DNA of 64,000 nucleotides from Odontesthes bonariensis (taxonomy: Eukaryota; Chordata; Actinopteri; Atheriniformes; Atherinopsidae). Under the pieces are notes generated by a model that saw nothing but the letters and a program-made list of their open reading frames with translations, did no database searches and was not told the DNA's origin. This document shows, one piece after another, positions 23,100 through 34,191 of the stretch. Numbering within the stretch: position 1 is the stretch's first letter; the number at the start of each line of letters is the position of its first letter. Location of the stretch: NCBI RefSeq assembly GCF_027942865.1, contig NC_134507.1, positions 34,215,711 to 34,279,710 of the forward strand, in the 5' to 3' direction. The translations under genes were made by a program, and so were the position numbers.

Positions 23100-26000
23100 T
23101 CAGGTTGGGACTCATCAAAGTCCGGAACTGGAAAGTTAGACATTTTGTTAGTGATGGTTTTGTGTCTTTGGTGGGGAGTGACAAAAAAGTACCAGTAAAG
23201 ATATTGCGTGACACTGCTGCTTATGATACTTTTATCAAAGCATCAGTTTTGCCATTCAGCAGTGAGAGTGATACTGGGTCTTGTATTCCTGTGTTGGGTA
23301 TGGGTTTAAATGTACTTCAAGTTCCCGTGCATAACATCATGTTGTACTCCGATCTTTTCCAGGGACAAGCAGTTGTGGGGGTGCGTCCTGCTTTCCCAGT
23401 GGAGGGTGTCAATGTGCTTTTGGGTAATGGCCTGGCTGGTGCCTGTGCGTGGGTTGACGTGCCGCCACAGTTAGAGGTGGACACGGTGCCAGTGGTAAGA
23501 CAACAGCCTGATGATAGTCAATCAGCATTCCCTGAAGAGTTCACAGCATGTGCTGTAACGCGTGCTATGACAGGGGATAAGTTTAATTCCAGCCTGTGTG
23601 AATCAAATAAAAATGTGGGGTCGTTATCTATGTTTTCTTTGTCTGACTATCCCTTGTCAGTTTTGCAGGAAGAGTTGAAGGCGGAGCAAGAGGCTGATTG
23701 TTCCCTGCAAGGTTTGTTTGACCAGGTGGTAACCGGTGCCCAGATAGAGAGCAGTGCTCGGGGCTATTTCCTTAAAGACTACCTGTTGGTAAGGAAATGG
23801 GTCCCGCATGGTCAGAGTTTTGTGGGTGATCCGATTATCCAAATCGTGTTGCCTGAGAGGTTTTGTGAACCTGTTTTAAAACTAGCTCATGAGGGGTCGG
23901 GGCATCTTGGTGTTCGGAAGACATACGACCGGATTCTGAGGCATTTTTTCTGGCCTCGGTTGAAACATGACGTATCGGTACACATAAAAACTTGCCACAC
24001 ATAGGTGGTGAGAGCGTTGTCACAATTCATCTCTATATTTGGCATTCCAAAAATCATTCAAAGTGACCAGGGTTCGAATTTCTCCTCACACCTTTTCTCT
24101 CAAGTGTTGAAGCAGCTTAACATCAAGCATAACAAAGCATCTGCGTATCATGCACAAAGTCAGGGAGCATTAGAACGTTTCCATCAAACGTTGAAGTCAT
24201 TGCTACGTTCTTATTGCATTCAAATGGAAGGTGACTGGGAGGAGGGTTTGCCCTGGTTAATGCTTGCAGCTAGGGAAGTAGTTCAAGAGAGTACAGGGTT
24301 TAGCCCAAATGACTTGGTGTTCGGCCATACTGTACGAGGTCCGTTAGCCATTTTGAGGGACCAGTGGATGGGGGAGGACCCCTCCCCGGAACCTGTTAGA
24401 CTATGTGAATGGTTTTCGGCGTAGACTTTATGCAGCTGGCGAACTGGCCAGGGAGAAAATGGAGCATGTGCAGGGAAAAATGAAAAAGCTCTATGATAGA
24501 CGTACGGAACGGTGGGTTTTCAGTCCTGGTGATCGAGTACTGGCGCTGTTGCCCATCATAGGCTCGCCATTTCAAGCCAAATTTAATGGCTCACACACAG
24601 TTTTAAGGAAGCTTTCTGATTTAAATTATTTGATTTCGACTCCAGAGCGCAGGAAAACCACCCAATTGTGTCATGTGAACCTGTTAAAACCATATTATGA
24701 GCGTGCGTCAAAATCACCTGGGTATGGTGCACAGGTTATCGCGGCGATTTTCTCATCCAGCATATTTAGCGACTAGAGCATCAGCGGTCACTACACCTTT
24801 GTTGGTGAGTGAGGTGGAGGCGGATGGGTTACCAGCTGTTGATCAAGCATTAACACATGGGCGGTTGAAAAACTCTGAGGCTCTCTGTAACCTTGAGGCA
24901 TTGTTGCAACATCTGCCAGAGTTAGAAAGGGCAGAGTTGGCAGAGTTGATTAGGTCTTTTCCATGTTTGTTTGGTGATACGCCTACTCAGACCCTCCTTA
25001 TTGAACACGATATTGAGGTGGGAGATGTTCAGCCTATTCGTCAACGTTTTTTTCGTGTCAATGCTGAAAAACGCAGGTATCTGGATGCCGAAATCAAGTA
25101 TGTTGGAGAATGACATAGCTGAGCCATCCTCCTCAAGCTGGGCATCGCCTTGCATCACGGTACCCAAAGCAGACGGCACACCAAGGTTTTGCACTGACTT
25201 CAGGAAAGTTAATGCTGTCACCAGACCTGACTCGTTCCCACTTCCTCGTATGGAAGATTGTGTAGATGAGGTTGGTCATGCTAAGTTTGTAAGTAAGTTT
25301 GATCTATTGAAAGGGTACTGGCAGGTCCCTTTAACTCAGCGGGCCCATGAAATTTCTGTATTTGTGACACCGAACGGTTTGTTTTCTTACAAGGTTATGC
25401 CTTTTGGCTTGAGAAATGCGCCAGCGACATTTCAACGCCTTATGACTCGTGTTCTGGGGGACCTGGAGGGTTGCGCTGTCTATTTGGATGACGTGGTGGT
25501 GTTTTCTGACTCTTGGCCTCAGCATGTCGAGCGCATCAGGGTGCTGTTCGGTCGCTTGGCTGAGGCCTGTCTCACCATTAACCTCTCAAAATGTGAGTTT
25601 GCCAAGGCGACAGTGACTTATCTTGGCCGAGTTGTGGGTCAGGGGTGCGTCCGTCCTGTGGCTGCTAAAGTGAGCCCGGTTAGAAAATTATCCGGTACCA
25701 ACCACGAAAAAGGAACTGTTGCGGTTTCTTGGATTAGTGGGTTACTACAGGTGTTTTTGTCGCAATTTTTCCACTGTTGCATCGCCACTCACTAACCTTT
25801 TGAAGGCAAAGGCAGTGTATATATGGACCCCTGAATGTCAACAGGCTTTTGAGAACATTAAAGCCTTGTTATGTACAGCTCCTGTTCTTGAGGCACCACG
25901 GTTTGACCGCCCTTTTTCACTGCAGGTAGATGCGAGTCACGTGGGTGCAGGTGCTGTTCTATTGCAAGCTGATGATCTGGGTGTTGATAAGCCAGTGAGT

Positions 26001-26289
26001 TTTTTTTCCCAAAAAGTTTAACTCCTACCAACTAAATTATTCAACCATCGAAAAGGAGGCACTAGCTTTGATATGGGCTTTGAAACATTTTGACGTGTAT
26101 GTAGTTTCAGGCACTACACCCGTGGTGGTCTACACGGATCACAATCCACTAACCTTTTTGAACTCCTTGCAGTGTCCAAACCAGAGACTGATACGATGGT
26201 CTCTGATGTTGCAGTCTTATGGGTTGGACATCCGATTCATAAAAGGATCAGAGAATGTGGTGGCGGATGCCCTCTCTCGGGCCCATTAG
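23100..26289 (+). pseudogene. pol region of the Gmr1-type element (fossil): protease, integrase, RT, RNase H
   Basis: In order, the sequence shows a retroviral-type aspartic protease segment, an integrase with an N-terminal HH-CC finger and part of the core and C-terminal domain, then a reverse transcriptase with a YLDD-type centre and an RNase H with its tether. The order integrase-RT is reversed relative to ordinary Gypsy elements. The region has several breaks and is not functional. Confidence 0.8.
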
Positions 26290-26631
26290 AAGTATGGGTT
26301 GGCGAGGGACCTGGTGTGTTAGGACAACTTTGATCGGTTGATGTCCCCTTCCAGTTCCGCTTGCGGTGTCTGTTCCTGCCTCCTGTCTTTCTCCTCTTAA
26401 ATGCTCACAGAAATCCTAGGCAAATCTCTGTTGCTGAGGAGCAAGAGTTTGGTGTGCTGGGGGCAGATGGCAGTGGTTGGACTTTAAACTCCTAATGGGG
26501 CAAGTGTTTTTTTTTCTGATTTGTTTTTTTTGATAACTTTTCATTGAGCATTTAATAGTGGTGGTTGTGTGTTGTACCTACTAGGTTTTAAACATATTTC
26601 GGTTCCCTATATTGAACCTCTTTTTAGGGGG

Positions 26632-27621
26632 TGTCACAGCCCCTGGGGCTTGTGCTGGGCATGTCTCTCTCCTCCCTCTTTCTTTGGCTGTGTTCGAAAC
26701 CGCCTACTACATACTTGAAAACGGCATACTCATCGATCTGACAGTATGCAGAGCGTTTACACACAGTGCACTTCACTCCTGCCCGAGCCGAAATCAGCCG
26801 GCCTGAAAAGCTGATTTCGCTTAAGCTATAAACTCTGTAAATATATAACTTTAGCAACATTTGAAACATTTTCAGGCGAGAAAGTAGTCATTTAGACCCC
26901 CAAGGTGTTGAAAATCTGACAAAATACCAGCTATTTACAATTTTGTTCCCACGAATTCGGCGCTACTAAAGCTAGCCGCAGTGAGCAACGCACTTCCGGT
27001 TATGCCGTTTTGACTGCTCTCGTCCCGTTAACGGAATTTGACCGTTCAAATGGCGATGGGCGACGTCACGTTACGTTGCATCTTGGGTAGTTTGAGTGTG
27101 ACAAGTAACCTCATGATGAATACTCAACATTTCGGCGAATCTAGTATGTATCTAGTGTACATCCGGGAACTTAAAAAAGTATGACTAGTAGGAATAGTAG
27201 GAGAAGTAGGCGGTTTCGAACACAGCCTTTGTCTCCTCCCTCAGACTAGGAAGCTGATTGGAGTGTGCAGCAGTGATTGCGGCAGCTCGTACAACTGGCC
27301 GTCTGTGGGAGTGGATTTAAGCCGCCTTATTTTGTTAATTATTCCCTTTTGGTTCCTGGCTGGGTTTGTGAGAACAGCATTGTGTTTTGGGATTGTTTGC
27401 TTTATCCTTTTGTTACGTTTAGCACCATACAACACCTTTGCCGCACATTTATGCTCCATAACACCACTACACTACTGATGACTGATTGCCACATCCCATT
27501 GTTTTACTTTTGTTGAATTCGTAGCTTAAGTTCGAATTGTTTAAATAAATTTGATTTCCTTATAACTTACAAACCGTGTGCTTCCTCCTTTTTGATACGG
27601 CTTTTGAGCCAGGTCGTGTCA
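26632..27621 (+). repeat. 3' LTR (445 bp plus a 545-bp insertion)
   Basis: Same ends as the 5' LTR. It is lengthened by a MITE at 26686-27227 with its 3-bp target duplication. Without the MITE both LTRs have the same length. Confidence 0.92.
26686..27227 (+). mobile_element. PIF/Harbinger-like MITE inside the 3' LTR
   Basis: The terminal inverted repeats start ggctgtgttcgaaaccgcct and are near-perfect over about 23 bp. The flanks carry TTT on both sides, and the 5' LTR keeps the empty site (ctttctttgtctcc), which proves the insertion. A 3-bp duplication fits PIF/Harbinger; a 5-bp CTTTG reading is possible. No coding sequence. Confidence 0.8.
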
Positions 27622-27887
27622 TTAGTAAAAGCAAAGGTAAAATCACGGCTTTGATGATTAAAACCTTTCCTTCAATGGTCAGTCCTCTAAGTCCCCAGTA
27701 TCCTAGTCTTTGCTTGACTTTCCCTACCACGTCTGGCCAATTTGATGTCCCTCCTCCTTCCCTGTCAAACATAATCCCCAGTATTTTCTGATTGGTCTGG
27801 GTTATAGTCACGGGGAGTCCTGTTGTCTCGGTCGCTGTCCATGGCCCATAAAATTGGGCTCAGGTCTTGTTTCTGTTTAGTTTTGCC
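27622..27887 (-). pseudogene. LINE ORF2, segment after the RT core
   Basis: This continues ORF2 between the hAT MITE and the LTR element. Recognisable text includes NQKILGIMF, GYWGLRGLTIEGKV and IIKAVILPLLLL, typical of the thumb and connection region of Tx1/L1 reverse transcriptases. One in-frame stop (TGA near 27860, in K-T-stop-A-Q-F) is seen. The next codons continue beyond the LTR element at 20572. Confidence 0.7.
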
Positions 27888-28162
27888 CAGTGTTCAAACT
27901 ATTCCGAGATTTTCGGAGGTCACTTTTTCTCTGGCGGGGGGGGGGGTGTTGCTTGCTTGCTTGCGCTTGACTCCAATTACGCACACAGGCTCCACACCTC
28001 CACACACGCATCGTGTCTGCAATCATAACTCATCAGGGGAAATCACATTTTGCCAATATTTTAGAGACCCCCCAACATTTCCCAAATCATGTTTTCGGGG
28101 GGGTCTCGTGTCAGTTTCAGGGGGTCTCGGATCCCCCGAGTCCCCCCGTAGTTCGAACACTG
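27888..28162 (+). mobile_element. hAT MITE in LINE ORF2
   Basis: Ends cagtgttcaaac and gttcgaacactg, with an 8-bp target duplication gttttgcc (27880-27887 and 28163-28170). It contains a G-run and fills the LINE ORF2 just after the RT core. ORF2 reads on in the same frame across the insertion if the MITE is ignored. Confidence 0.85.
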
Positions 28163-28170
28163 GTTTTGCC

Positions 28171-30323
28171 CCAGAGGCCCGTCCAAACCAGTCAGTCAAG
28201 TCCAGAGTCCTATTGATGGATATTAGGTCTGTACATAAAATGTTCACATCGTCCATATATAAAACATACTTTGTCGATTGTCCCCCGCTCCCCGGGACTC
28301 TCACCCCATTGATTCGGTGGTCCCTTCTCAAGCTCTGTGCCAGTGGTTCCACACAGATGATGTAGCGGAGGGCAGATAACGGACAACCCTGACGGACACC
28401 GCAGTGGATGTTTACTGCTTTTGTCAGATGCCTGTTAACAAGGAATTTGCTGGTAATGCCCGGGTACAGCAGACCCACCCAAGCTATAAACCTTTCTGGG
28501 AACCCCATTTTTTGCAGTACCTGGAAAAGGTACTGGTGCGAGACCCGATCAAAGGCTTTCTCAAAGTCTAAATTTAGGACTGCTAGCCGAATGTTTCTGT
28601 CTCTCGCATAACAGATGGTGTCTCGGATCAGTACGAGGCTGTCGGTTATCTTCCTCCCCGGGATGGCACAGGCTTGATCCGGGTGAATCAGTTCTTCTAA
28701 AAACAAGGACATACGTGAGGCTAAAAGTTTACTAAAAAGTTTACAGTCAAAGTTTAAAAGTGTAATCGGTCTCCAATTCTTCAAGTCAGTCTTGTCTTTT
28801 TTTTTGTGAAGAAGAGTCACTATCCCTGCTCTAAAACTGTCAGGAAGTCGCTCAAGTTGCTCAAATTCCATAAAAACAGTAAACAAGTCAGGTGCTAAAA
28901 TATCCCAAAAGGTCAAATAAAATTCCAAGGGAAGTCCATCTTGTCCTGGGGACTTCCCTTTCTTAAAATTTGTAAAACATTTATTTAACTCTGAAATTGT
29001 AAAATCTTGGGTTAAAAGCACACTGTCTTTTACTGTTTTTTCTATGAAATTTAAAACTTCTGTCATGGTGTCCATTTCAACAGGTTTTTGTTCGTACAGT
29101 TCACGATAAAATTGTTCAACAGCTTGTTTAATTTCTTCCATTGTATCAACTGTGCACCCGTTTTCTTTTGTTAGCTTTAAAATGGCCCCCCCTTTATTTA
29201 CAATTTTCTTAAAAAAATACCTTGTGCACTTCTCTCCTTCCTCTATTTCTCGTTCCCTGCTTCTTAAAATGACTCCCTTACTTTTAATGTCTGCTAAAAC
29301 CGACATCTCTGTTTTCACTTGTTTAATTTCATCATTAAAATCCATCCCTTGTTGGTTTAATTTAAAATAGCGCTGTAGTCGCTTCTGCAGTCCCATCATG
29401 CGTCTGTTTTCCCTATTCTTTTTTCTCCTACCTGCCTGTCTAAAGAAAGTCTGGGTCTTTTCCTTCACCATTTCCCACCAGTGTGCACGTGTATCGTAAA
29501 AGTCTTGAAGGGTCTGCCACTCGTGGTACTGCTCCCGGTACTGACTAACTATTTCATCTTCTTTTAAAAGGGAGCAGTTTAGTTTCCACAGACCACTTCC
29601 GGAAGTCACACCCGAAGAGAGTGATAGGGTGCAGGAAAGCATTAGGTGATCGGAAAAGAAAACGGGGGTCAATCTAGCATCGGTTGGTGGGCAGTCCCGT
29701 GTAAAAAGGTAGTCTATACGAGAGGCTCTGGTGCCATCACCACTGAACCAGGTGAAGCCCTCCTCTCTGGGATGCATGGTTTTAAAACAGTCCTGAAGTT
29801 TAAAATCCTTGCATATGCCCTGTAATAAAACCGATGTTTTGTCAACTTTAAAAAATTCCCCTGCTCTTTTTCTGTCACTCCTGCTTAAAATACAGTTAAA
29901 ATCACCCCCTAAAACTAGTGGTGCCCTACCTAGCATGTGGGACTGCAGGTCTTCTAAAAGGTCATACCGGTCATTTTTTTCGTTAAAGCCATAAATATTT
30001 AAGAGGTTAAAATCTTGTCCCATAAAAGTCAAATGTGCTAAAAGTGCCCGTCCGTCTCTCACCACAGTGCTGCCCTTCACCAGAACCTGAGGGTTTTTGA
30101 TTAAAATGGCCACTCCATCATTTTTGTTTTGGTTGGATCCACTCCACAATGATGTCTGTGGCCACATCTCCTCCCACTGTCTGTAGTGCTTTAAAAACGG
30201 TAGGCCGCATTCCTGTATTAAAAGAACATCTGACTTAAAAGAACTAAGAAAGGATAAAACACTCTGGGCTCTAACTTTTGACTTTACACTTCTCACATTA
30301 ATATTTGAGAGAGTGAGTGTCAT
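28171..30323 (-). CDS. LINE ORF2: endonuclease and reverse transcriptase, N-terminal and central part
   Basis: About 718 codons from ATG at 30323 to the border of an inserted hAT MITE. The APE-type endonuclease occupies residues 1-235, with NINVRS near the start, catalytic E38 in LLIQE, GGDFN at 139-143, SRIDYLF near 201 and SDH at 224-226. A linker rich in lysine and arginine follows. The reverse transcriptase spans about 440-720, with RPITLLN, LNLDFEKAFDRVSH, GVRQGCPLSAL and the catalytic YMDD at about 689-692. The protein nicks target DNA and reverse-transcribes the element RNA there. The frame is open across this whole part, so the copy is not very old. The reading frame runs on to 28023, but those last codons are MITE sequence. 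Confidence 0.85.
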
Positions 30324-30401
30324 GAGTATGGTTAAAACAACAGGTATGACATCTTAAAAGACTAAAAGAGGGTTAAAACATTTAAAATGTCTTAAAAGCA
30401 G

Positions 30402-31105
30402 TTATGTAATTTCTTGTGAATGGAGCTCTTCCTTCACTTCTACAGGTGAGAGGCGAGGGTGTTGAGCTCTATTCCCCGGTCGGACTCTGGGGGTTGGCCT
30501 CTGTTGCAAGGTTTTGTTAAACTTTGAGTCTCTAGGGGTTGATTGCAGAACTACATTTAAAAAAGAGACCTCATTTGGTGAATTGGAGGGGAAGACTCTG
30601 GGCTCCTCCACAGATGAACTGTCTGAGGTAGTCCCAGCTCTTCCCCTCTTCTCTGAGACTATAGGAGAATCAGAGGACAATTCTGATGCAAGCCTCTTTG
30701 TTTGCTGGGCATCTGGGAGGGAGGCATCCTCGCTATCATCGTGTGATTGGACTTCTTCACATTCTGAACTAGCTCCGCCTTCTGCCTGCACCACCTCCTC
30801 CTCTCCAGAACTCTCCATTGGTGGGGGTGTAGCAGGCCCCTCCCCTTCCTCGGCCTCACCTGACTGCTGTCCACCATTCAGGGATTTTGGCGGGAAGTTT
30901 GAATTTTCCAGCCCAGCTGTTTCAAGTAGCTCGTTAACTGCCTCGGTCTGCCCTCCATTTCCTTCCCGCGTTTTTTTTGGATTTCAATTTGTTGGCAAAG
31001 GATTTTGGGCAATCTCTGGTGGTTTGATTCTCCACAGAGATTGCACTTTCTGTCATGAGTACACTCTTCGAAGGTGTGACCGATTCCTCTACATTTGCTC
31101 TACAT
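30402..31105 (-). pseudogene. LINE ORF1 tail with CCHC zinc knuckles
   Basis: From about 31090 downward the minus strand reads [11 protein letters not shown] followed by CNLCGESNH, two knuckles like those of Tx1 ORF1 nucleic-acid-binding proteins. A serine- and glutamate-rich acidic tail follows (about 139 codons, from 30818 to the stop at 30402). At least one frame change separates the knuckles from the tail. ORF1 is incomplete at its N-terminus because the element stops near 31105. Confidence 0.6.
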
Positions 31106-31110
31106 TTGTA

Positions 31111-31174
31111 CAAGTATTTAAAACATTACAACAATACATGCCCAGTAATATTGTTGTAATGTTTTAAATACTTG
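31111..31174. repeat. Perfect 26-bp inverted repeat with 12-nt loop
   Basis: Positions 31111-31136 are the exact reverse complement of 31149-31174; the loop is catgcccagtaa. It abuts the 5' break of the LINE. It may be a tiny palindromic MITE or a scar of the LINE's 5' end joining. No known family recognised. Confidence 0.85.
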
Positions 31175-31690
31175 AGCGCAGTTTTTCTAGAGAAGATAAT
31201 TGTTTTGTTTATGAGATTATCGTCCATCGACTCTTTTGGGCTTTCACATGCGCGAGCCTACCAACAAGAGGTAAGTGACATGCTGTTTATAAAGTTGTTT
31301 TGTAACGTCCCCATGCCAGTAATGTGAGAACCATGCATATGGTTTTGATGGTAAGGCTTGTGACTTTATTGTCGGATGGTTTATAAAGTGGTGTGACGTT
31401 TCTGCAGTGTGCAAGTTGTTGTTTTACGTGGAAGGGTTGGCTCTTGCCCCTTAGCCACCACGTATTAGCCTCGCATGACAGGGTGTCCGAACAGCGCGAT
31501 CTCCACACAGGGAGCGCAGATTTGCACCTCTCTGTGTCCTACTATCAGTATTTGACAACCTGGACCTCGGCAGCCAGTGCAGGATTACCCACTTAAAGTC
31601 CAACATGGATGCAGGAGGGGACTTCCTGCACACAACACCCTACAGCAATGTAGAAGTAAAAAGCATTCTAATTCATCTAATCTAAAAACA
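31175..31690. other. Unassigned sequence
   Basis: I see no gene here. Short open frames occur on both strands without splice-site or codon support. Confidence 0.5.
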
Positions 31691-31766
31691 CATTCTAATC
31701 AGAATCAGAATGAGCTTTATTTGCCAAGTCGGTAGGCACATACAAGGAGTTGTTTTCTCTGGTTTA
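31691..31766. repeat. Fragment of a dispersed fish repeat (LINE 3' tail-like)
   Basis: The text aatcagaatgagctttattt with a cacatacaaggag continuation resembles 3' tails of fish LINEs and their SINEs. It abuts the Tc1 relic. Family assignment uncertain. Confidence 0.4.
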
Positions 31767-32204
31767 AACATGTAAAAGGCCACATGAAGTTTGGAGGTCT
31801 GCAGCAATTGACTCTGCAGAAAGGTCGCCAACCTTCTGCAGAGTCCATTGCTACAGACCTCCAAACCCGCTCTGTCATTTTACGTGGCCGACCACTTGGT
31901 GGCTGAGCTGCTGGCGTTCCCAGTCGCTTCCACTTTGTTCTAACACCACTGACAGCTGACTGTGGGATATTTAGGAGCGAGGAAATGTCTCCACTGGACT
32001 TGTTGCACAGGTGGCATCCTATCATGGCACCACGCTGGAACCCACTGAGCTCCTGAGAGCGAGCCGTTCTTTCACAGATGCTTGTAGAAGCAGTCTGCAT
32101 GCCGAGGGGCTTGAATTTCTACACCTGTGGCCATGGAAGTGATGGGAACCCCTGAATTTAATTATCTGGATGAGTGAGTGAATACTTTTGGCCATCTAGT
32201 GTAT
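31767..32204 (-). mobile_element. Tc1/mariner transposon relic with a fold-back end
   Basis: The minus strand starts tacactagatggccaaaagta, a Tc1-type terminal repeat. It then codes for the transposase N-terminus: from 32100, ELSGFQRGAMIGCHLCNKSS and NIPQSAVSG, the paired-type HTH region, then KWKRLGTPAAQPPSGRPRKMTE. After that an inverted duplicate of about 33 bp (31793-31865) folds back on itself, so the transposase breaks off. The catalytic domain and the other terminal repeat are missing. Confidence 0.75.
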
Positions 32205-32930
32205 ATTATACAGACATAAAATGGCAAATGATCTGACACAATTGAGAAAGAGATTAAAGAAATAAACAAGGAGTAAGAAAGGGGTTTAATATCTAGCTGC
32301 AAGGTATTATGGGACATAGGTGCTGTTTGTTTTGGCAGGTGCTGATTGTGACTGATGAGGCAGCTGGAGTGGAGGTGATGGGCGTGATGGAGAGCAGCAC
32401 AAGGGGGGTGCTGGAGCTCATCATGTCCAGCACCGAAGTCTTTTATATTTCCCAGGACTTGTGGGAGCCCTTGAAAAGGGTAAAGTCTTTCTAAATATAA
32501 AATATATTGGGAAAAAAATCATTAACATTGAGGCAGTGGAAAGACCCTGCCCTCTGGCAGAATAAATTTCATATATATGTATATAATTTACACATAGTTA
32601 ATATTGTTTTATGTTCTATTTTTATTAATGACGTTTCTTTGAAAATATAATAAAAATGAATTTAAATCCAGCATTCGGCTCAGTTGTATTGCTGTGGTAA
32701 TATAGTCTGTGAAGATGAAGTGAAGATAAAAACTCTCCCAACCAAGGCTCAGTTCTGAAATACTACTGACAGGAATTTCAGATGTGAGATGGTGACAGAG
32801 GGAGGACACCTGGAAGAAACCCTGGACACAATCAGACTTCAGATTTATTCATCTATTCAATAAAGATATATTTCAGTACTCTGTTTTAACGTAACATATA
32901 ACAGTACAGATGTACATGTTCATTTATTTG
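32205..32930. other. Unassigned sequence
   Basis: No gene recognised. The stretch 32337-32480 is open and bounded by acceptor-like ttttggcag and donor-like aaaagggtaaag, so an exon cannot be excluded, but the peptide (LIVTDEAAGVEVMGVMESS) matches nothing I know. The rest is AT-rich. Confidence 0.4.
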
Positions 32931-33520
32931 TCATTTCAGTTCAGTTTTATTAACACAGACACAATTAAAAGAAGTAGCTTAGCTAAGGAATCCTACAAAA
33001 TGCACCGTAACTTCTGTTCAATCCCGAGCATGCACAGAAGTGTGGGAACAAAAAACTGAGTTTTAACAGGAAGAAAGCTCCATCAGAACCAGAACCAGGA
33101 AGGGCGGCCATCTGCCTGGAGCAGCTGGGGCTGAGAGGACAGAAAAGAGGGGACAACAAGCAGCGTAACACCAGGCCAGGGACACCTGCTGAGAGAGGAA
33201 CAAGTTAATGACAACAATGATGTCACATGTACATGGAGAGGAGAGGTGCATCATGGGAGCTCCCCCAGCAGGCTGGGCCTATAGCAGCAGAACTATGGGA
33301 TGTTTCAGGCTCACCTGAGCCATCCCTAACTATAAGCTTCATCAGAAAGGAAAGTTTTAAGCCTGATCTTAAAAGTAGAGAGGGTGTCTGCTTCCTGAAG
33401 CCAAACTGGCAGCTGGTTCCACAGAGAGGGGCCTGATAACGGAAGGCTCTGCTCTGCCATTTACACAAAAGGGGGAGATTAACATTATGCAGGACAGGTC
33501 CGATCCCTTGGTCAGTATAT
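32931..33520 (-). repeat. Dispersed teleost repeat, family unassigned
   Basis: The segment around 33300-33460 (aactggcagctggttccaca, gaggggcctgataacggaag) is of a kind scattered widely in fish genomes. A diverged relative appears near 45100-45175. No coding sequence. Confidence 0.45.
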
Positions 33521-34076
33521 ATCTCATGCAAATTTGACTGTATCCATTGAACTTATGATAGAATCATGCACCGTATTAGTCATTTTGGGGAACTCTGATT
33601 AAAGTTTTAATAATGTCTCTTGCTGAGATTACATTTTATAACATTTAAGTCTAACACACCATGTTATTGTGATAAAATTAAAGGTTACGACTCTTAAATA
33701 ACAGTACAACAGCTACAAGACGTCCAGGTTACACATATAACAGGGCTCAAATTGACAGGATTTCAGGTGAAAAACACTTTGAAAGATGGAAGTTGTAATA
33801 ATCCTAAACCTGTCACTTGATTTCATTGTAAGACACAATTTTTTTTTGTTCTATTAACAAAATTTCAACAAACTTCTATAACTGCTTAACTTGACGGATA
33901 AACATACATTTATATTTATACATAAATATCTGTTGTTGTAATATAATGTAAATGTAATATAAATATCGCAAGTGTTTCCAGTTAAAGCGAGTCTGCCATG
34001 TCAGCAGAAAGTATTACCTTATTGCTGAATATACTGTCCTGTTCCTGTGGGCAGTGTCAGTGATTGACAGATAAAG
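33521..34076. other. AT-rich unassigned sequence
   Basis: AT-rich with no open frame of note; it leads up to the Helitron fragment. Confidence 0.5.
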
Positions 34077-34191
34077 CAGCCAATCAGCACATGATGTTCA
34101 CTGCAGGGCAGCTGCTTACTCATGTGTACAGTCTCTGACTAAATACATCCCAAAGAAGGAAAGTGGTCTGTCAGAGTACCTGCAAACTGTC

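Larger units (their letters stand above)
20573..27621 (+). mobile_element. Gmr1-type Gypsy LTR retrotransposon, full span but broken
   Basis: The element has two LTRs, a 4-bp target duplication ttag (20569-20572 and 27622-27625), a primer-binding site for tRNA-Pro just after the 5' LTR (tgggggctcgtcc), and a purine-rich tract before the 3' LTR. The internal parts run in the order gag, protease, integrase, reverse transcriptase, RNase H. Integrase ahead of RT is the mark of Gmr1-like Gypsy elements, first described from Atlantic cod. The copy is a fossil with roughly half a dozen or more breaks. The LTRs differ at about 14 of 445 sites (3%), suggesting an age of a few million years under usual fish rates. 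It sits inside the LINE. Confidence 0.9.
19364..31110 (-). mobile_element. Tx1-clade LINE (L1 group), 5'-truncated, split by three insertions
   Basis: About 3.9 kb of LINE remain after removing the insertions at 19442-19906, 20573-27621 and 27888-28162. Reading 5' to 3' on minus, the order is: an ORF1 tail with CCHC knuckles, an apurinic endonuclease, a reverse transcriptase, and a C-terminal zinc-knuckle region ending at a stop (19392-19394). About 28 bp of 3' UTR follow, containing agcaaaacttgct, a small hairpin. The 3' end abuts the U1 repeat directly. The N-terminal part of ORF1 and the 5' UTR are missing. ORF2 favours TTA for leucine, giving a striking density of TTTTA. The clade call rests on the EN-RT sequence style and the ORF1 knuckles, by eye. 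Confidence 0.8.

Noticed and set aside
32337-32480. Possible lone exon
   Set aside because: Splice-like borders are present, but no neighbouring exon or known protein match supports it.
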